Below are positions 7,357-13,022 of a DNA stretch of 13,022 nucleotides, piece by piece (positions within the stretch are counted from its first letter, which is position 1; every line of letters starts with the position of its first letter). The DNA comes from Burkholderiaceae bacterium (GTDB lineage Bacteria > Pseudomonadota > Gammaproteobacteria > Burkholderiales > Burkholderiaceae_E). The notes beneath the pieces were generated by a model. That model saw only the letters and a program-made list of their open reading frames with translations, made no database searches and was not told the origin of the DNA. The position numbers and the translations under genes were made by a program. Location: NCBI GenBank assembly GCA_023258775.1, contig JALQWJ010000021.1, positions 1 through 13,022 on the forward strand, given 5' to 3'.

Positions 7357-8235
7357 TCACGATGACAACTTCGTGTCGAATGGATGACATAACAAAGCCT
7401 CTCCCATTCGGATCCGATATCCTTCCTGGATTGTTGTATGAAATAGACAGTTTGGCGGTGCAAATAAAATGATTGTCGAACCGTGCTCAAACCAACCAAG
7501 TTCTTCACCCTTTTCGCATGGCGTTTGGCGTTCAAAACGGTGAGGTCCCCGGTAACTCAAGTCGAGTTGTTGATCGATGGCATGAATCCGCATGCTGGCG
7601 ACCAAAACTGCTGCGACCGGAACAAGGACCAAAGCACAGGGATTGTTCTCAATAGCGAATCGTAAGACGGCGCGCTCATTGCGACAAAACAAGCTCGGGA
7701 CCCTGGCAAGCGCCGGTGGATTGACATTCCAGGCGTCACCCGAGTGATAGGTCACTTCGCGGAGGACAGCCTTTGCCGGTGCATGAAATCGATGATACAT
7801 GCTTGATAACAGTCGAAGGGTGACATAACGGCTGCCTTCAAGCTGCTGAGCCAGCGCCTTATCGCCGACTAAATCCTCAAGCCGGTAGCTTAGCCCCTTG
7901 GTTTGAAAAAGCATTTGTGCTTCGACTTGCCCATGCGCGCCGACGATTGCATCGCAAGGACTTGTCCAAACACCCGCGTTGGCGTCGATTGGTCGTAAGC
8001 CATCCTGCAGCTCTCGGATAAAGCAATCACGCAAAGAATTGAAATCCTTCTTTTTGGCTTCACTTAAGTCCAAATCGGCGAAAAGTTTCCATATCGCAAT
8101 TGAAATTTTGGTCAGCCAGCGATTTTCGATCGAAGCAAACCAGCCCATAAAGCGGGTTAGCGCGATTCTTGGTATCCGATTAGTGAGCGTGAAGTTGAGC
8201 TCATCAGCGATTACGCGCTTCATTGAATCTGCCAT
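7357..8235 (-). CDS. psd: Phosphatidylserine decarboxylase proenzyme
   Basis: A 292-residue pyruvoyl enzyme that decarboxylates phosphatidylserine to phosphatidylethanolamine at the inner membrane. Seen: SPCDAIV with the catalytic Asp, SSMYHRFHAP with the active-site histidines, and GST in FEHGSTIILF near the C-terminus. Self-cleavage between Gly and Ser253 would leave a 40-residue alpha subunit carrying the pyruvoyl group. Start: the frame is open upstream to 8346, but ATG 8235 follows AAGGA at five-base spacing and begins MADSMKRV, whereas the longer form would run through the divergent promoter region and into the aminotransferase gene. It heads the minus-strand directon with olsB and the PlcP-like gene and is divergent from the aminotransferase with an 89-base spacer. 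Making phosphatidylethanolamine beside a gene that may degrade it suggests lipid turnover rather than simple housekeeping; this may not be the only psd in the genome. Confidence 0.93.
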   Translation of the reverse strand: MADSMKRVIADELNFTLTNRIPRIALTRFMGWFASIENRWLTKISIAIWKLFADLDLSEAKKKDFNSLRDCFIRELQDGLRPIDANAGVWTSPCDAIVGAHGQVEAQMLFQTKGLSYRLEDLVGDKALAQQLEGSRYVTLRLLSSMYHRFHAPAKAVLREVTYHSGDAWNVNPPALARVPSLFCRNERAVLRFAIENNPCALVLVPVAAVLVASMRIHAIDQQLDLSYRGPHRFERQTPCEKGEELGWFEHGSTIILFAPPNCLFHTTIQEGYRIRMGEALLCHPFDTKLSS

Positions 8236-8264
8236 TGTTTCCTTGACCTTTCTGTTAGAACAAG

Positions 8265-8307
8265 CATTCACAAGCTTGTCATTTGACTGTTTTAAAAGTC
8301 TTATGAT
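8265..8307 (+). promoter_or_regulatory. Candidate Pho-box array and -10 for the aminotransferase gene
   Basis: Three 7-base units at exact 11-base spacing resemble the PhoB half-site CTGTCAY: CATTCAC (8265-8271, 5 of 7), TTGTCAT (8276-8282, 6 of 7) and CTGTTTT (8287-8293, 5 of 7); a fourth, GTCTTAT (8298-8304), matches 4 of 7. TATGAT (8302-8307, 5 of 6 to the -10 consensus) starts 8 bases after the third unit, near the distance in known PhoB promoters, and no well-spaced -35 is present. The start codon is at 8325 with GGAGAG at 8311-8316. ACAAGCTTGT (8270-8279) is also a 10-base palindrome, so another regulator is possible. No convincing promoter for psd is visible on the other strand of this spacer. 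Confidence 0.5.
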
Positions 8308-8324
8308 CTCGGAGAGATAAGACC

Positions 8325-9989
8325 ATGAGCCTATCTGTTGCAACAATCACGACGCTATCACTTCTGCCACCTGCTTTGCTGTGGGTTGCGCCTGCTGCCT
8401 ACAGGCGATTGCTTTTGTCGAGGGCTAAACATCGCTCACTAACAGGGCATTCCAGAATGGCCCAGCGTGTTGCTCGGCTGCTTCCCGGCTATCGATTCGA
8501 CGAGCAAAGCTTTTTCAGGGCAGATGATTGCGATAGCAACACCGAAGCGATGAGAAGAGCTGCGTTCTATAACATGTCTGCTCGTTTCGCCAAGCGCTAC
8601 GCCAGATCGCTTGAAGCCACCGAAAGGGCCAAGCAATCGCTTTCTGATTTGCAATTCATCTCGAGTTACCGGGTGCCTTTTCAGTTCAGTGATTTGGTGA
8701 AACGGCATTTGAAAATTGGCAGTGTGGTTTCGAACTCGCATGATGTTTTTATCGAGGACCTGGATGGCAACCTCTTTTATGACCTGAGTGGCTCTTACGG
8801 CGTTAATCTGCTCGGTTATGATTTTTACAAACGAAATATTGTGACCGCCAATGATTCGGCTCAGGCGCTTGGACCCGTGCTTGGTATGTACCACCCTGCC
8901 GTTATCGAAGTCGCCGAAAGGCTGCGTGTGATATCGATGCAAGACGAAGTGTCGTTTCATATGTCGGGTACTGAAGCGGTCATGCAAGCGGTGCGTCTTG
9001 CTCGCTATAACACCGGCAAGACCCATTTGGTTCGTTTTTGTGGCGCGTACCATGGCTGGTGGGAGGACGTTCAACCTGGCCCTGGCAATCCGATGCCACC
9101 GCGAGAGACCTACACGCTGGAAGACATGAGTGAACGTTCGCTTACGGCACTGCGTATGCGCAAGGATGTGGCTTGCGTGCTTGTGAATCCCTTGCAGGCT
9201 TTGCACCCGAATCGGGCTGCACCTGGCGATTCGTCGCTCGTTGACAGCAGCCGAAAGGCTGGCTTTGACCGGGTTGCCTATACCGATTGGCTCAGGAAAC
9301 TTCGTGCGCTTTGCACGGCACGCGGTATTGTTCTTATTTTTGACGAGGTTTTCCTCGGCTTCAGACTTGCTCCGGGCGGCGCTCAGGAATACTTCGGGGT
9401 TGAAGCTGATATGGTGACCTACGGAAAAACGCTCGGTGGAGGATTCCCCTGTGGCGTTCTTTGTGGCAAGTCGCGTTTCATGCGACGCTATCGCGAGGAT
9501 CGCCCCGCCGACATTTGCTTTGCTAGAGGAACATTCAATGCGCATCCCTATGTAATCAACGGTATGCTGCATTTTCTACGCGCCCTTGAAACGGCACCGG
9601 TCAAGGCACTTTATGAGGGTCTCGAAACGCGCTTTCAAGACGCGGCTGACCAACTTAATCAGCGATTGAACAAGGCACAAGTACCGGTGCAGGTTGCTGC
9701 GATGGCCAGCGTCTGGACAATTCTTTTTGAAAAACCATCGCGTTATAACTGGATGCTGCAGTTTTATTTGCGTGAGGCAGGACTTGCACTCAGTTGGGTG
9801 GGCTCTGGTCGCTTGATTTTTTCGCTCAATTATCATGAAAAACATCTTGATGCGGTTTTCGAGCGTTTTGTCGGTGCTTGCGTTGCGATGCGTGACGATG
9901 GCTGGTGGCATACACCGCCCGAATTAAGCAATAAATCGATTCGTCGCCGCATTCTTAAGGAATTGTTCGCAAACAAATCTGCGGTGTAG
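8325..9989 (+). CDS. Class III PLP-dependent aminotransferase (GSA-aminomutase-like, N-terminally extended)
   Basis: A 554-residue fold-type I PLP enzyme. SGTEAVMQAVRLAR (214-227) and YHGWW (242-246) shape the cofactor pocket, FDEVFLGFR (339-347) supplies the PLP-ring Asp340, and YGKTLGGGFPCG (366-377) holds the PLP lysine K368. These are the motifs of glutamate-1-semialdehyde 2,1-aminomutase and related aminotransferases, but HemL is about 430 residues; here about 125 extra residues precede the catalytic domain. They include a hydrophobic segment at about 4-26 followed by a basic stretch, suggesting a membrane anchor or membrane-associated N-terminus. Start: ATG 8325 with GGAGAG 8 bases upstream. 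It is divergent from psd in a lipid locus, so a lipid-related amino or keto substrate is plausible (inference). A role in haem synthesis is unlikely from context. Substrate unknown. Confidence 0.85.
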   Translation: MSLSVATITTLSLLPPALLWVAPAAYRRLLLSRAKHRSLTGHSRMAQRVARLLPGYRFDEQSFFRADDCDSNTEAMRRAAFYNMSARFAKRYARSLEATERAKQSLSDLQFISSYRVPFQFSDLVKRHLKIGSVVSNSHDVFIEDLDGNLFYDLSGSYGVNLLGYDFYKRNIVTANDSAQALGPVLGMYHPAVIEVAERLRVISMQDEVSFHMSGTEAVMQAVRLARYNTGKTHLVRFCGAYHGWWEDVQPGPGNPMPPRETYTLEDMSERSLTALRMRKDVACVLVNPLQALHPNRAAPGDSSLVDSSRKAGFDRVAYTDWLRKLRALCTARGIVLIFDEVFLGFRLAPGGAQEYFGVEADMVTYGKTLGGGFPCGVLCGKSRFMRRYREDRPADICFARGTFNAHPYVINGMLHFLRALETAPVKALYEGLETRFQDAADQLNQRLNKAQVPVQVAAMASVWTILFEKPSRYNWMLQFYLREAGLALSWVGSGRLIFSLNYHEKHLDAVFERFVGACVAMRDDGWWHTPPELSNKSIRRRILKELFANKSAV

Positions 9990-10080
9990 GGCGGCGGTGT
10001 AGCGCAGCGGGGCGTAGCGGCGTGGCGCAGCGTTCTAAGGCAGCGTTGTAGGGGCAGCGGTGTAGCGGACCGTGGCGTAG
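9981..10080 (+). repeat. Degenerate G-rich short direct repeats
   Basis: About seven imperfect copies of a 13-15 base unit with core GCGGTGTAGCG. The clearest pair is 9991-10004 and 10054-10067 (13 of 14 identical). Others are near 10005-10019, 10020-10032, 10041-10053 and 10068-10080. The array starts inside the last codons of the aminotransferase gene: GCGGTGTAG at 9981-9989 encodes Ala-Val-stop. Strand composition is very biased (G-rich, C-poor). Units are too short and variable for CRISPR. Function unknown. Confidence 0.6.
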
Positions 10081-10090
10081 AGCTCTTGTA

Positions 10091-10112
10091 AGCCTCGTAG
10101 AAGAGGGCTTTT
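10091..10112 (+). terminator. Possible rho-independent terminator of the aminotransferase gene
   Basis: AGCCTC (10091-10096) pairs with GAGGGCT (10103-10109) with one bulged G and a six-base loop, followed by a short T run (10109-10112). It is placed about 100 bases after the aminotransferase stop. The stem and T tract are short, so the call is tentative. Confidence 0.35.
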
Positions 10113-10128
10113 AAGCTTGCTTGGGCAG

Positions 10129-10155
10129 GGTCAGGTAGCAGCTTGCTACCTGACC
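10129..10155. terminator. Perfect 12-base-pair hairpin between convergent genes
   Basis: GGTCAGGTAGCA (10129-10140) and TGCTACCTGACC (10144-10155) are exact inverse complements around the loop GCT. The hairpin lies between the ends of the convergent aminotransferase (9989) and Mpo1-like (10202) genes, so a bidirectional transcription stop or 3'-end stabiliser is likely. No strong T tract follows on either strand, so a REP-like repetitive element is an alternative. Confidence 0.6.
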
Positions 10156-10201
10156 GCTTACCCAATTATTCCGTCAGATTGAAACATCGGTTGAGAAAGG
10201 C

Positions 10202-10804
10202 TTAAATCTTGCGACGCTGCTCAAGGCCTTTGCGCATCAATTCAATGGGTGCCCGGTGGTAGAGCTTGATGTCATGGAATGGGTCTGTGATGATTTTCGT
10301 CGCCCAGACAAACCCCGTCTTCCAGCCATCACGCAATCCAAGCTGGATGACCCTAAAGGCCAGACCGCCCACACCCAGCATGAACCAGAACTGACCGACA
10401 TCCCTGATCCATTCTTTCACACCATTAGCCGGCTCAATCATCCCCAAGAGGCTTGGCTCAAACCATAAAACGACAGGGGCAAACGCCCAGATCGCCATTA
10501 GCACGACCTTGCGTCGAATGTTGTAACCAACTTTGATGGCCTCTTTGTATTCGTGCGTTGCATCGTTTACATAGTCATAGCCTTTGGGTTCAAAAAAGAA
10601 GTGACCCGCCTGGCGACTGGTCATCGATATGAGCCAAGCAATCAAGGCCGATACAACCGGATCGATGAGCAGATAAACATAGGCAATCACAAAACTGCAG
10701 GCGCTCACTAAGTGGAGCGACTGATTGATCAGGCTATGGTGGTAATAACGGTGATCATCCCAACGTTGCTCTTTGAGCATGTCGCCGAAACTTTGGTTAG
10801 ACAT
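10202..10804 (-). CDS. Mpo1/DUF962-like membrane protein
   Basis: A 200-residue membrane protein. YYHHSLINQSLH (20-31) and GHFFFE (67-72) reproduce the YHH-x4-N-x3-H and GH-x3-E signatures of yeast Mpo1 and the DUF962 family, with His22, His23, His31, His68 and Glu72 as potential iron ligands. Hydrophobic segments lie near 34-62, 96-110 and 132-148. Mpo1 is an iron(II) dioxygenase that shortens 2-hydroxy fatty acids by one carbon during phytosphingosine breakdown; bacterial members are little studied. The C-terminal 100 residues are not typical of Mpo1. Start: ATG 10804, with GGAGGA 7 bases upstream, is clearly better than the GTG at 10960, whose extra 52 residues look non-coding. The gene stands alone on the minus strand, preceded by a six-unit Pho-box-like array. 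The family call comes from motif recall, without a search. Confidence 0.65.
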   Translation of the reverse strand: MSNQSFGDMLKEQRWDDHRYYHHSLINQSLHLVSACSFVIAYVYLLIDPVVSALIAWLISMTSRQAGHFFFEPKGYDYVNDATHEYKEAIKVGYNIRRKVVLMAIWAFAPVVLWFEPSLLGMIEPANGVKEWIRDVGQFWFMLGVGGLAFRVIQLGLRDGWKTGFVWATKIITDPFHDIKLYHRAPIELMRKGLEQRRKI

Positions 10805-10967
10805 CCTTTTTCCTCCGAAAGCTATAAGCGTCTTGAACGTTACTGATCTTAAGTGTTTGCACTTTTTGAGTGCTTCGTGCTTGAGATCACCTAGGCTGGC
10901 AGCTGTTGTCGTTGATCGTGCAAACATCAACATACGAGCGCCTGGAACGAGACTTTGCACTTGAACG

Positions 10968-11029
10968 GTGAAATCTTGGTGACAATAGCATGACTTGTTC
11001 CTGACGAAATGAAGACGGTTTTATGTCAG
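10968..11029 (-). promoter_or_regulatory. Six-unit Pho-box-like array upstream of the Mpo1-like gene
   Basis: Read on the minus strand, six 7-base units occur at exactly 11-base spacing: CTGACAT (11029-11023), CCGTCTT (11018-11012), TCGTCAG (11007-11001), AAGTCAT (10996-10990), TTGTCAC (10985-10979) and ATTTCAC (10974-10968). Matches to the PhoB half-site CTGTCAY are 6, 5, 4, 5, 6 and 5 of 7, 31 of 42 overall; the units in the same phase on either side do not match. Ten bases beyond the last unit is CAAAGT (10957-10952), a weak -10 that keeps the key A and final T. The orientation points at the Mpo1-like gene. Other OmpR-family regulators also use 11-base direct repeats. Confidence 0.6.
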
Positions 11030-11063
11030 CTTTGATTGATGTGAAAACCAGGTCGTCATCAGC

Positions 11064-11105
11064 TTGAGATCTTACTTTGACAAACTATAAAAGCTTAGTC
11101 ATAAC
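11064..11105 (+). promoter_or_regulatory. Overlapping sigma-70 promoters for the GT4 gene
   Basis: Promoter 1: TTGACA (11077-11082, perfect -35), 17-base spacer, CATAAC (11100-11105, 4 of 6). Promoter 2: TTGAGA (11064-11069, 5 of 6), 16-base spacer, TATAAA (11086-11091, 5 of 6). Either would start transcription about 120-135 bases before the GT4 ATG at 11232. They lie just outside the Pho-box-like array, which points the other way. Confidence 0.6.
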
Positions 11106-11231
11106 AAACTCGGCGCAGCTACGATCAAAGGCTGTCGGATCTTTTTCTCATAGCGCTTTGGGGTTTTGCGGCAACCGGGCCTATGCATCAATGACGTTAC
11201 TGCGTTTGTCCGATCAGGTTGGGGACCCAAG

Positions 11232-12446
11232 ATGGATCGTCGTTTACGGCTCGCCGTTGTGACAGAAACTTTCCCGCCAGAAGTCAATGGCGTGTCATTA
11301 AGCCTCGCTAAATTGCTTGAAGGCATTGGGCCATTTTGCGATTGGCAGCTTGTACGAGTGAACCGCCATGACCTTGAAGCTCCGATGACAGATGAGTTGC
11401 GGATGGCGGGCTTTCCGATCCCAGGCTATGCTCGCCTGCGAGGCGGATTTCCTGCATGGATTGGTTTGCGCCGGGCGTGGATCAAGCAAAGACCAGACCT
11501 GGTTCATATTGCGACTGAGGGCCCCCTGGGGTTGAGCGCACTACAAACCGCGCGATCCTTGCAGATTCCAGTATGTTCTGACTTTAGAACACATTTTGAA
11601 CAGTATGTAGATCATTACAAACTTGCATGGTTAGAGCCTTTAGCAAGCGCTTACTTGCGTTATTTTCATAACCATTGTCAGCTAAACTTTGTACCCACAG
11701 AGATGCTCTCCAAACAACTTAAAGCCCAGGGTTTCGAACGTTTGGCGGTCGTTCCTCGAGGCGTTGATCTGGCAAGGTTTGGTCCGCAGCATCGTGATGA
11801 GGGTCTTCGTGCGGCCTGGTTAGGCAATGGGGGGCGGCGATTAGATCCAAACAAGGTACCGGTGCTTATTTGTGTATCGCGGATGGCGGCGGAGAAAAAC
11901 CTTGAGGTTTTGCTCCAAGCTTACAGGGCTGCAAAGCAATCTGGAAGTCCTGCTCGTTTGGTCATGGTTGGCGATGGTCCAATGCGGGCAGGTCTGGAGC
12001 GTGATTATCCCGAGGCTTTGTTTGTGGGTATGAAAACGGGTTTGGATTTGTCCCGCCACTATGCGAGTGCAGATCTTTTTTGTTTCCCAAGCCAAAGCGA
12101 AACCTTCGGCAATGTGATTCTCGAAGCAATGGCAAGTGCTTTGCCAGTGCTCGCATATCGGCATGGCGCAAGTGCTGCGTTGTTACAAGATCAAGAGCAT
12201 GGATGGATTCTGCGCGACTTTAGTCTTTCGGCTTTCCATGACGCGCTCAAGACCGCCCTGGATGCATGGGCGACACCGGGTCACAGTACTTGGCAGGCAA
12301 TGGGCGAGAAGGTTCTGGCCATTGCAAAAACCCAATCCTGGGACAGCGTTGTCGAGTTGATGCTTTCACATTGGTATGCTTTAGCCTTTCCAACCGTGAA
12401 AGCGAAGGCTCCGCATGAATCATTTGCCCATTCGCAGCAGCTATGA
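11232..12446 (+). CDS. GT4-family glycosyltransferase (possible diacylglycerol glycosyltransferase)
   Basis: A 404-residue GT-B fold retaining glycosyltransferase. Rossmann-like N-domain: VVTETFPPEVNGVS (9-22) and DLVHIATEGPLG (89-100). C-domain: VVPRGVD (173-179), VSRMAAEKN (215-223) and the E-x7-E motif in SETFGNVILE (E290, E298), which binds the nucleotide-sugar. No membrane segment is visible; such enzymes work at the cytoplasmic face of the inner membrane. The ETF-P-VNGV opening is shared with glycolipid-forming GT4 enzymes (MgtA/SqdX/Agt types). Agt-type enzymes glycosylate the diacylglycerol released by PlcP in phosphate-starved bacteria, and a PlcP-like gene lies nearby, so this is the favoured role (inference). 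Start: ATG 11232 after GGGGA (11221-11225) is preferred to the TTG at 11166. The 3' end overlaps the next gene by 32 bases. Confidence 0.85.
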   Translation: MDRRLRLAVVTETFPPEVNGVSLSLAKLLEGIGPFCDWQLVRVNRHDLEAPMTDELRMAGFPIPGYARLRGGFPAWIGLRRAWIKQRPDLVHIATEGPLGLSALQTARSLQIPVCSDFRTHFEQYVDHYKLAWLEPLASAYLRYFHNHCQLNFVPTEMLSKQLKAQGFERLAVVPRGVDLARFGPQHRDEGLRAAWLGNGGRRLDPNKVPVLICVSRMAAEKNLEVLLQAYRAAKQSGSPARLVMVGDGPMRAGLERDYPEALFVGMKTGLDLSRHYASADLFCFPSQSETFGNVILEAMASALPVLAYRHGASAALLQDQEHGWILRDFSLSAFHDALKTALDAWATPGHSTWQAMGEKVLAIAKTQSWDSVVELMLSHWYALAFPTVKAKAPHESFAHSQQL

Positions 12447-13022
12447 AGCACCGCCTGCGATTTCCTTAACCGGCAGCGAGGTCGCACTTGTCCCGCTCTC
12501 GGCAAATCATCGCGATGATCTTTATGCTTTGAGCACGGCAAAGGGCGCCGAGGACCGATTTCGTTACCTATTTGAGCACGTCCCAACGCCAGAAAGCTTC
12601 GAGCAATTCATGGTCAAGGCCTGTGCGAGCAAGGATCCGATGTATGTCGCAGTGATTCGTAAAGAAGACGGGCGCTGCTTAGGACGACAATCGCTGATGC
12701 GAATCACCCCAGATCATGGCGTGATCGAGATCGGAAACATCTTGTGGGGTCCAGACATGGCGCGCACCCCAATGGCGACCGAGGCTTTGTACTTGCACGC
12801 TCGTTATGTTTTTGAAACGCTTGGTTATCGGCGTTTTGAGTGGAAGTGCAATGCGCTTAATGCGCCATCAAGACGCGCTGCGCTGCGCTTTGGCTTTCGC
12901 TTTGAGGGTGTTTTCAGGCAGCACATGATCGTTAAGGGTTTGAGCAGAGATACCGCGTGGTATGCCATGCTCGACCATGAGTGGCCAGGAATCAAACAAC
13001 ATTTCGAGCGTTGGCTTAGCCC
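12415..13022 (+). CDS. GNAT-family N-acetyltransferase (RimJ/RimL-like), 3'-truncated
   Basis: The frame from ATG 12415 stays open to the end of the window: 202 complete codons, no stop seen. The translated core matches GNAT enzymes of the RimJ/RimL type: VIEIGNILW (about 105-113, the beta strand before the acetyl-CoA loop), then MATEALYLHARYVFETLGYRRFEWKC as separate helix and strand elements (about 121-146), NAPSRRAALRFGFRFEG (about 150-166), and DTAWYAML near the visible end. These proteins acetylate amino groups of proteins, antibiotics or small metabolites; the substrate cannot be inferred. Length so far is close to the family's usual 180-220 residues, so little is probably missing. Start: GAAGG at 12404-12408 is well placed. 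The 32-base overlap with the GT4 gene implies co-transcription and coupled translation. Confidence 0.85.
   Translation, partial: MNHLPIRSSYEAPPAISLTGSEVALVPLSANHRDDLYALSTAKGAEDRFRYLFEHVPTPESFEQFMVKACASKDPMYVAVIRKEDGRCLGRQSLMRITPDHGVIEIGNILWGPDMARTPMATEALYLHARYVFETLGYRRFEWKCNALNAPSRRAALRFGFRFEGVFRQHMIVKGLSRDTAWYAMLDHEWPGIKQHFERWLS

Larger units (their letters stand above)
10805..11231. other. 427-base divergent intergenic region
   Basis: This spacer separates the Mpo1-like gene (minus) from the GT4 gene (plus). It holds the Pho-box-like array (10968-11029), overlapping sigma-70 promoters for the GT4 gene (11064-11105), a leader of about 120 bases before the GT4 ATG, and a leader of about 150 bases before the Mpo1-like ATG. 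TTTGCACTT occurs twice (10856-10864, 10954-10962), as does CTTGAACG (10832-10839, 10960-10967). No RNA gene, riboswitch or further coding frame is convincing. Confidence 0.6.

Noticed and set aside
8236..8346. 37-residue N-terminal extension of psd
   Set aside because: It would cross the divergent promoter region and overlap the aminotransferase start, whereas ATG 8235 has a good AAGGA site.
8439..9572. 377-codon open frame antisense to the aminotransferase gene
   Set aside because: It lies wholly inside a well-supported PLP enzyme gene, shows no recognisable domain or membrane pattern, and has no ribosome binding site; it is a codon-composition shadow.
8325..9989. Assignment as hemL (tetrapyrrole synthesis)
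   Set aside because: The protein is about 125 residues longer than HemL, has a hydrophobic N-terminus, and has no tetrapyrrole neighbours.
9981..10080. CRISPR array or tRNA-like structure
   Set aside because: Units are 13-15 bases, imperfect and contiguous, with no spacers, and no cloverleaf can be drawn.
10805..10960. 52-residue N-terminal extension of the Mpo1-like protein
   Set aside because: GTG start without a ribosome binding site; ATG 10804 has GGAGGA at correct spacing and begins the recognisable domain.

Overview
The window looks like a chromosomal stretch of a Gram-negative proteobacterium. A betaproteobacterium of the Burkholderiales type is most likely, judged from protein style only: a lipoprotein opening with Cys-Gly-rich sequence and Ig-like WEYS repeats, an OlsB-type acyltransferase next to an LpxH/PlcP-type phosphoesterase, and a sixA/CYTH-CHAD pair. 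Base composition is near even. I see no rRNA, tRNA, CRISPR array, insertion sequence or phage gene. Almost every gene concerns membrane lipids, lipid-linked sugars or phosphate.

Layout. (1) Plus strand, 3-3411: the 3' part of a GT39 membrane glycosyltransferase, a PAP2 lipid phosphatase 15 bases behind it, then a separately promoted lipoprotein with two Ig-like repeats. (2) Minus strand, 3515-8235: a five-gene directon read as psd (phosphatidylserine decarboxylase), olsB-like acyltransferase, PlcP/LpxH-like phosphoesterase (ATGA overlap with olsB), sixA-like phosphatase, and a CYTH-CHAD triphosphatase. (3) Plus strand, 8325-9989: a long class III aminotransferase divergent from psd, followed by degenerate G-rich repeats and strong hairpins. 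(4) Minus strand, 10202-10804: a small membrane protein with the histidine pattern of the Mpo1/DUF962 family. (5) Plus strand, 11232 to the end: a GT4 glycosyltransferase overlapped by a GNAT acetyltransferase that runs off the window.

How it may work together (inference). PlcP-type phospholipase C plus a GT4 diacylglycerol glycosyltransferase plus ornithine-lipid acyltransferase is the known toolkit for replacing phospholipids with phosphorus-free lipids when phosphate is scarce. The control regions support this. Six 7-base units resembling the PhoB half-site CTGTCAY, spaced exactly 11 bases apart, lie upstream of the Mpo1-like gene (10968-11029, minus strand). Three more lie upstream of the aminotransferase (8265-8293, plus strand), and one box with a perfect half-site lies upstream of the lipoprotein (2141-2158). 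The aminotransferase and the Mpo1-like protein are not part of any lipid-remodelling pathway I know and are the best candidates for something new.
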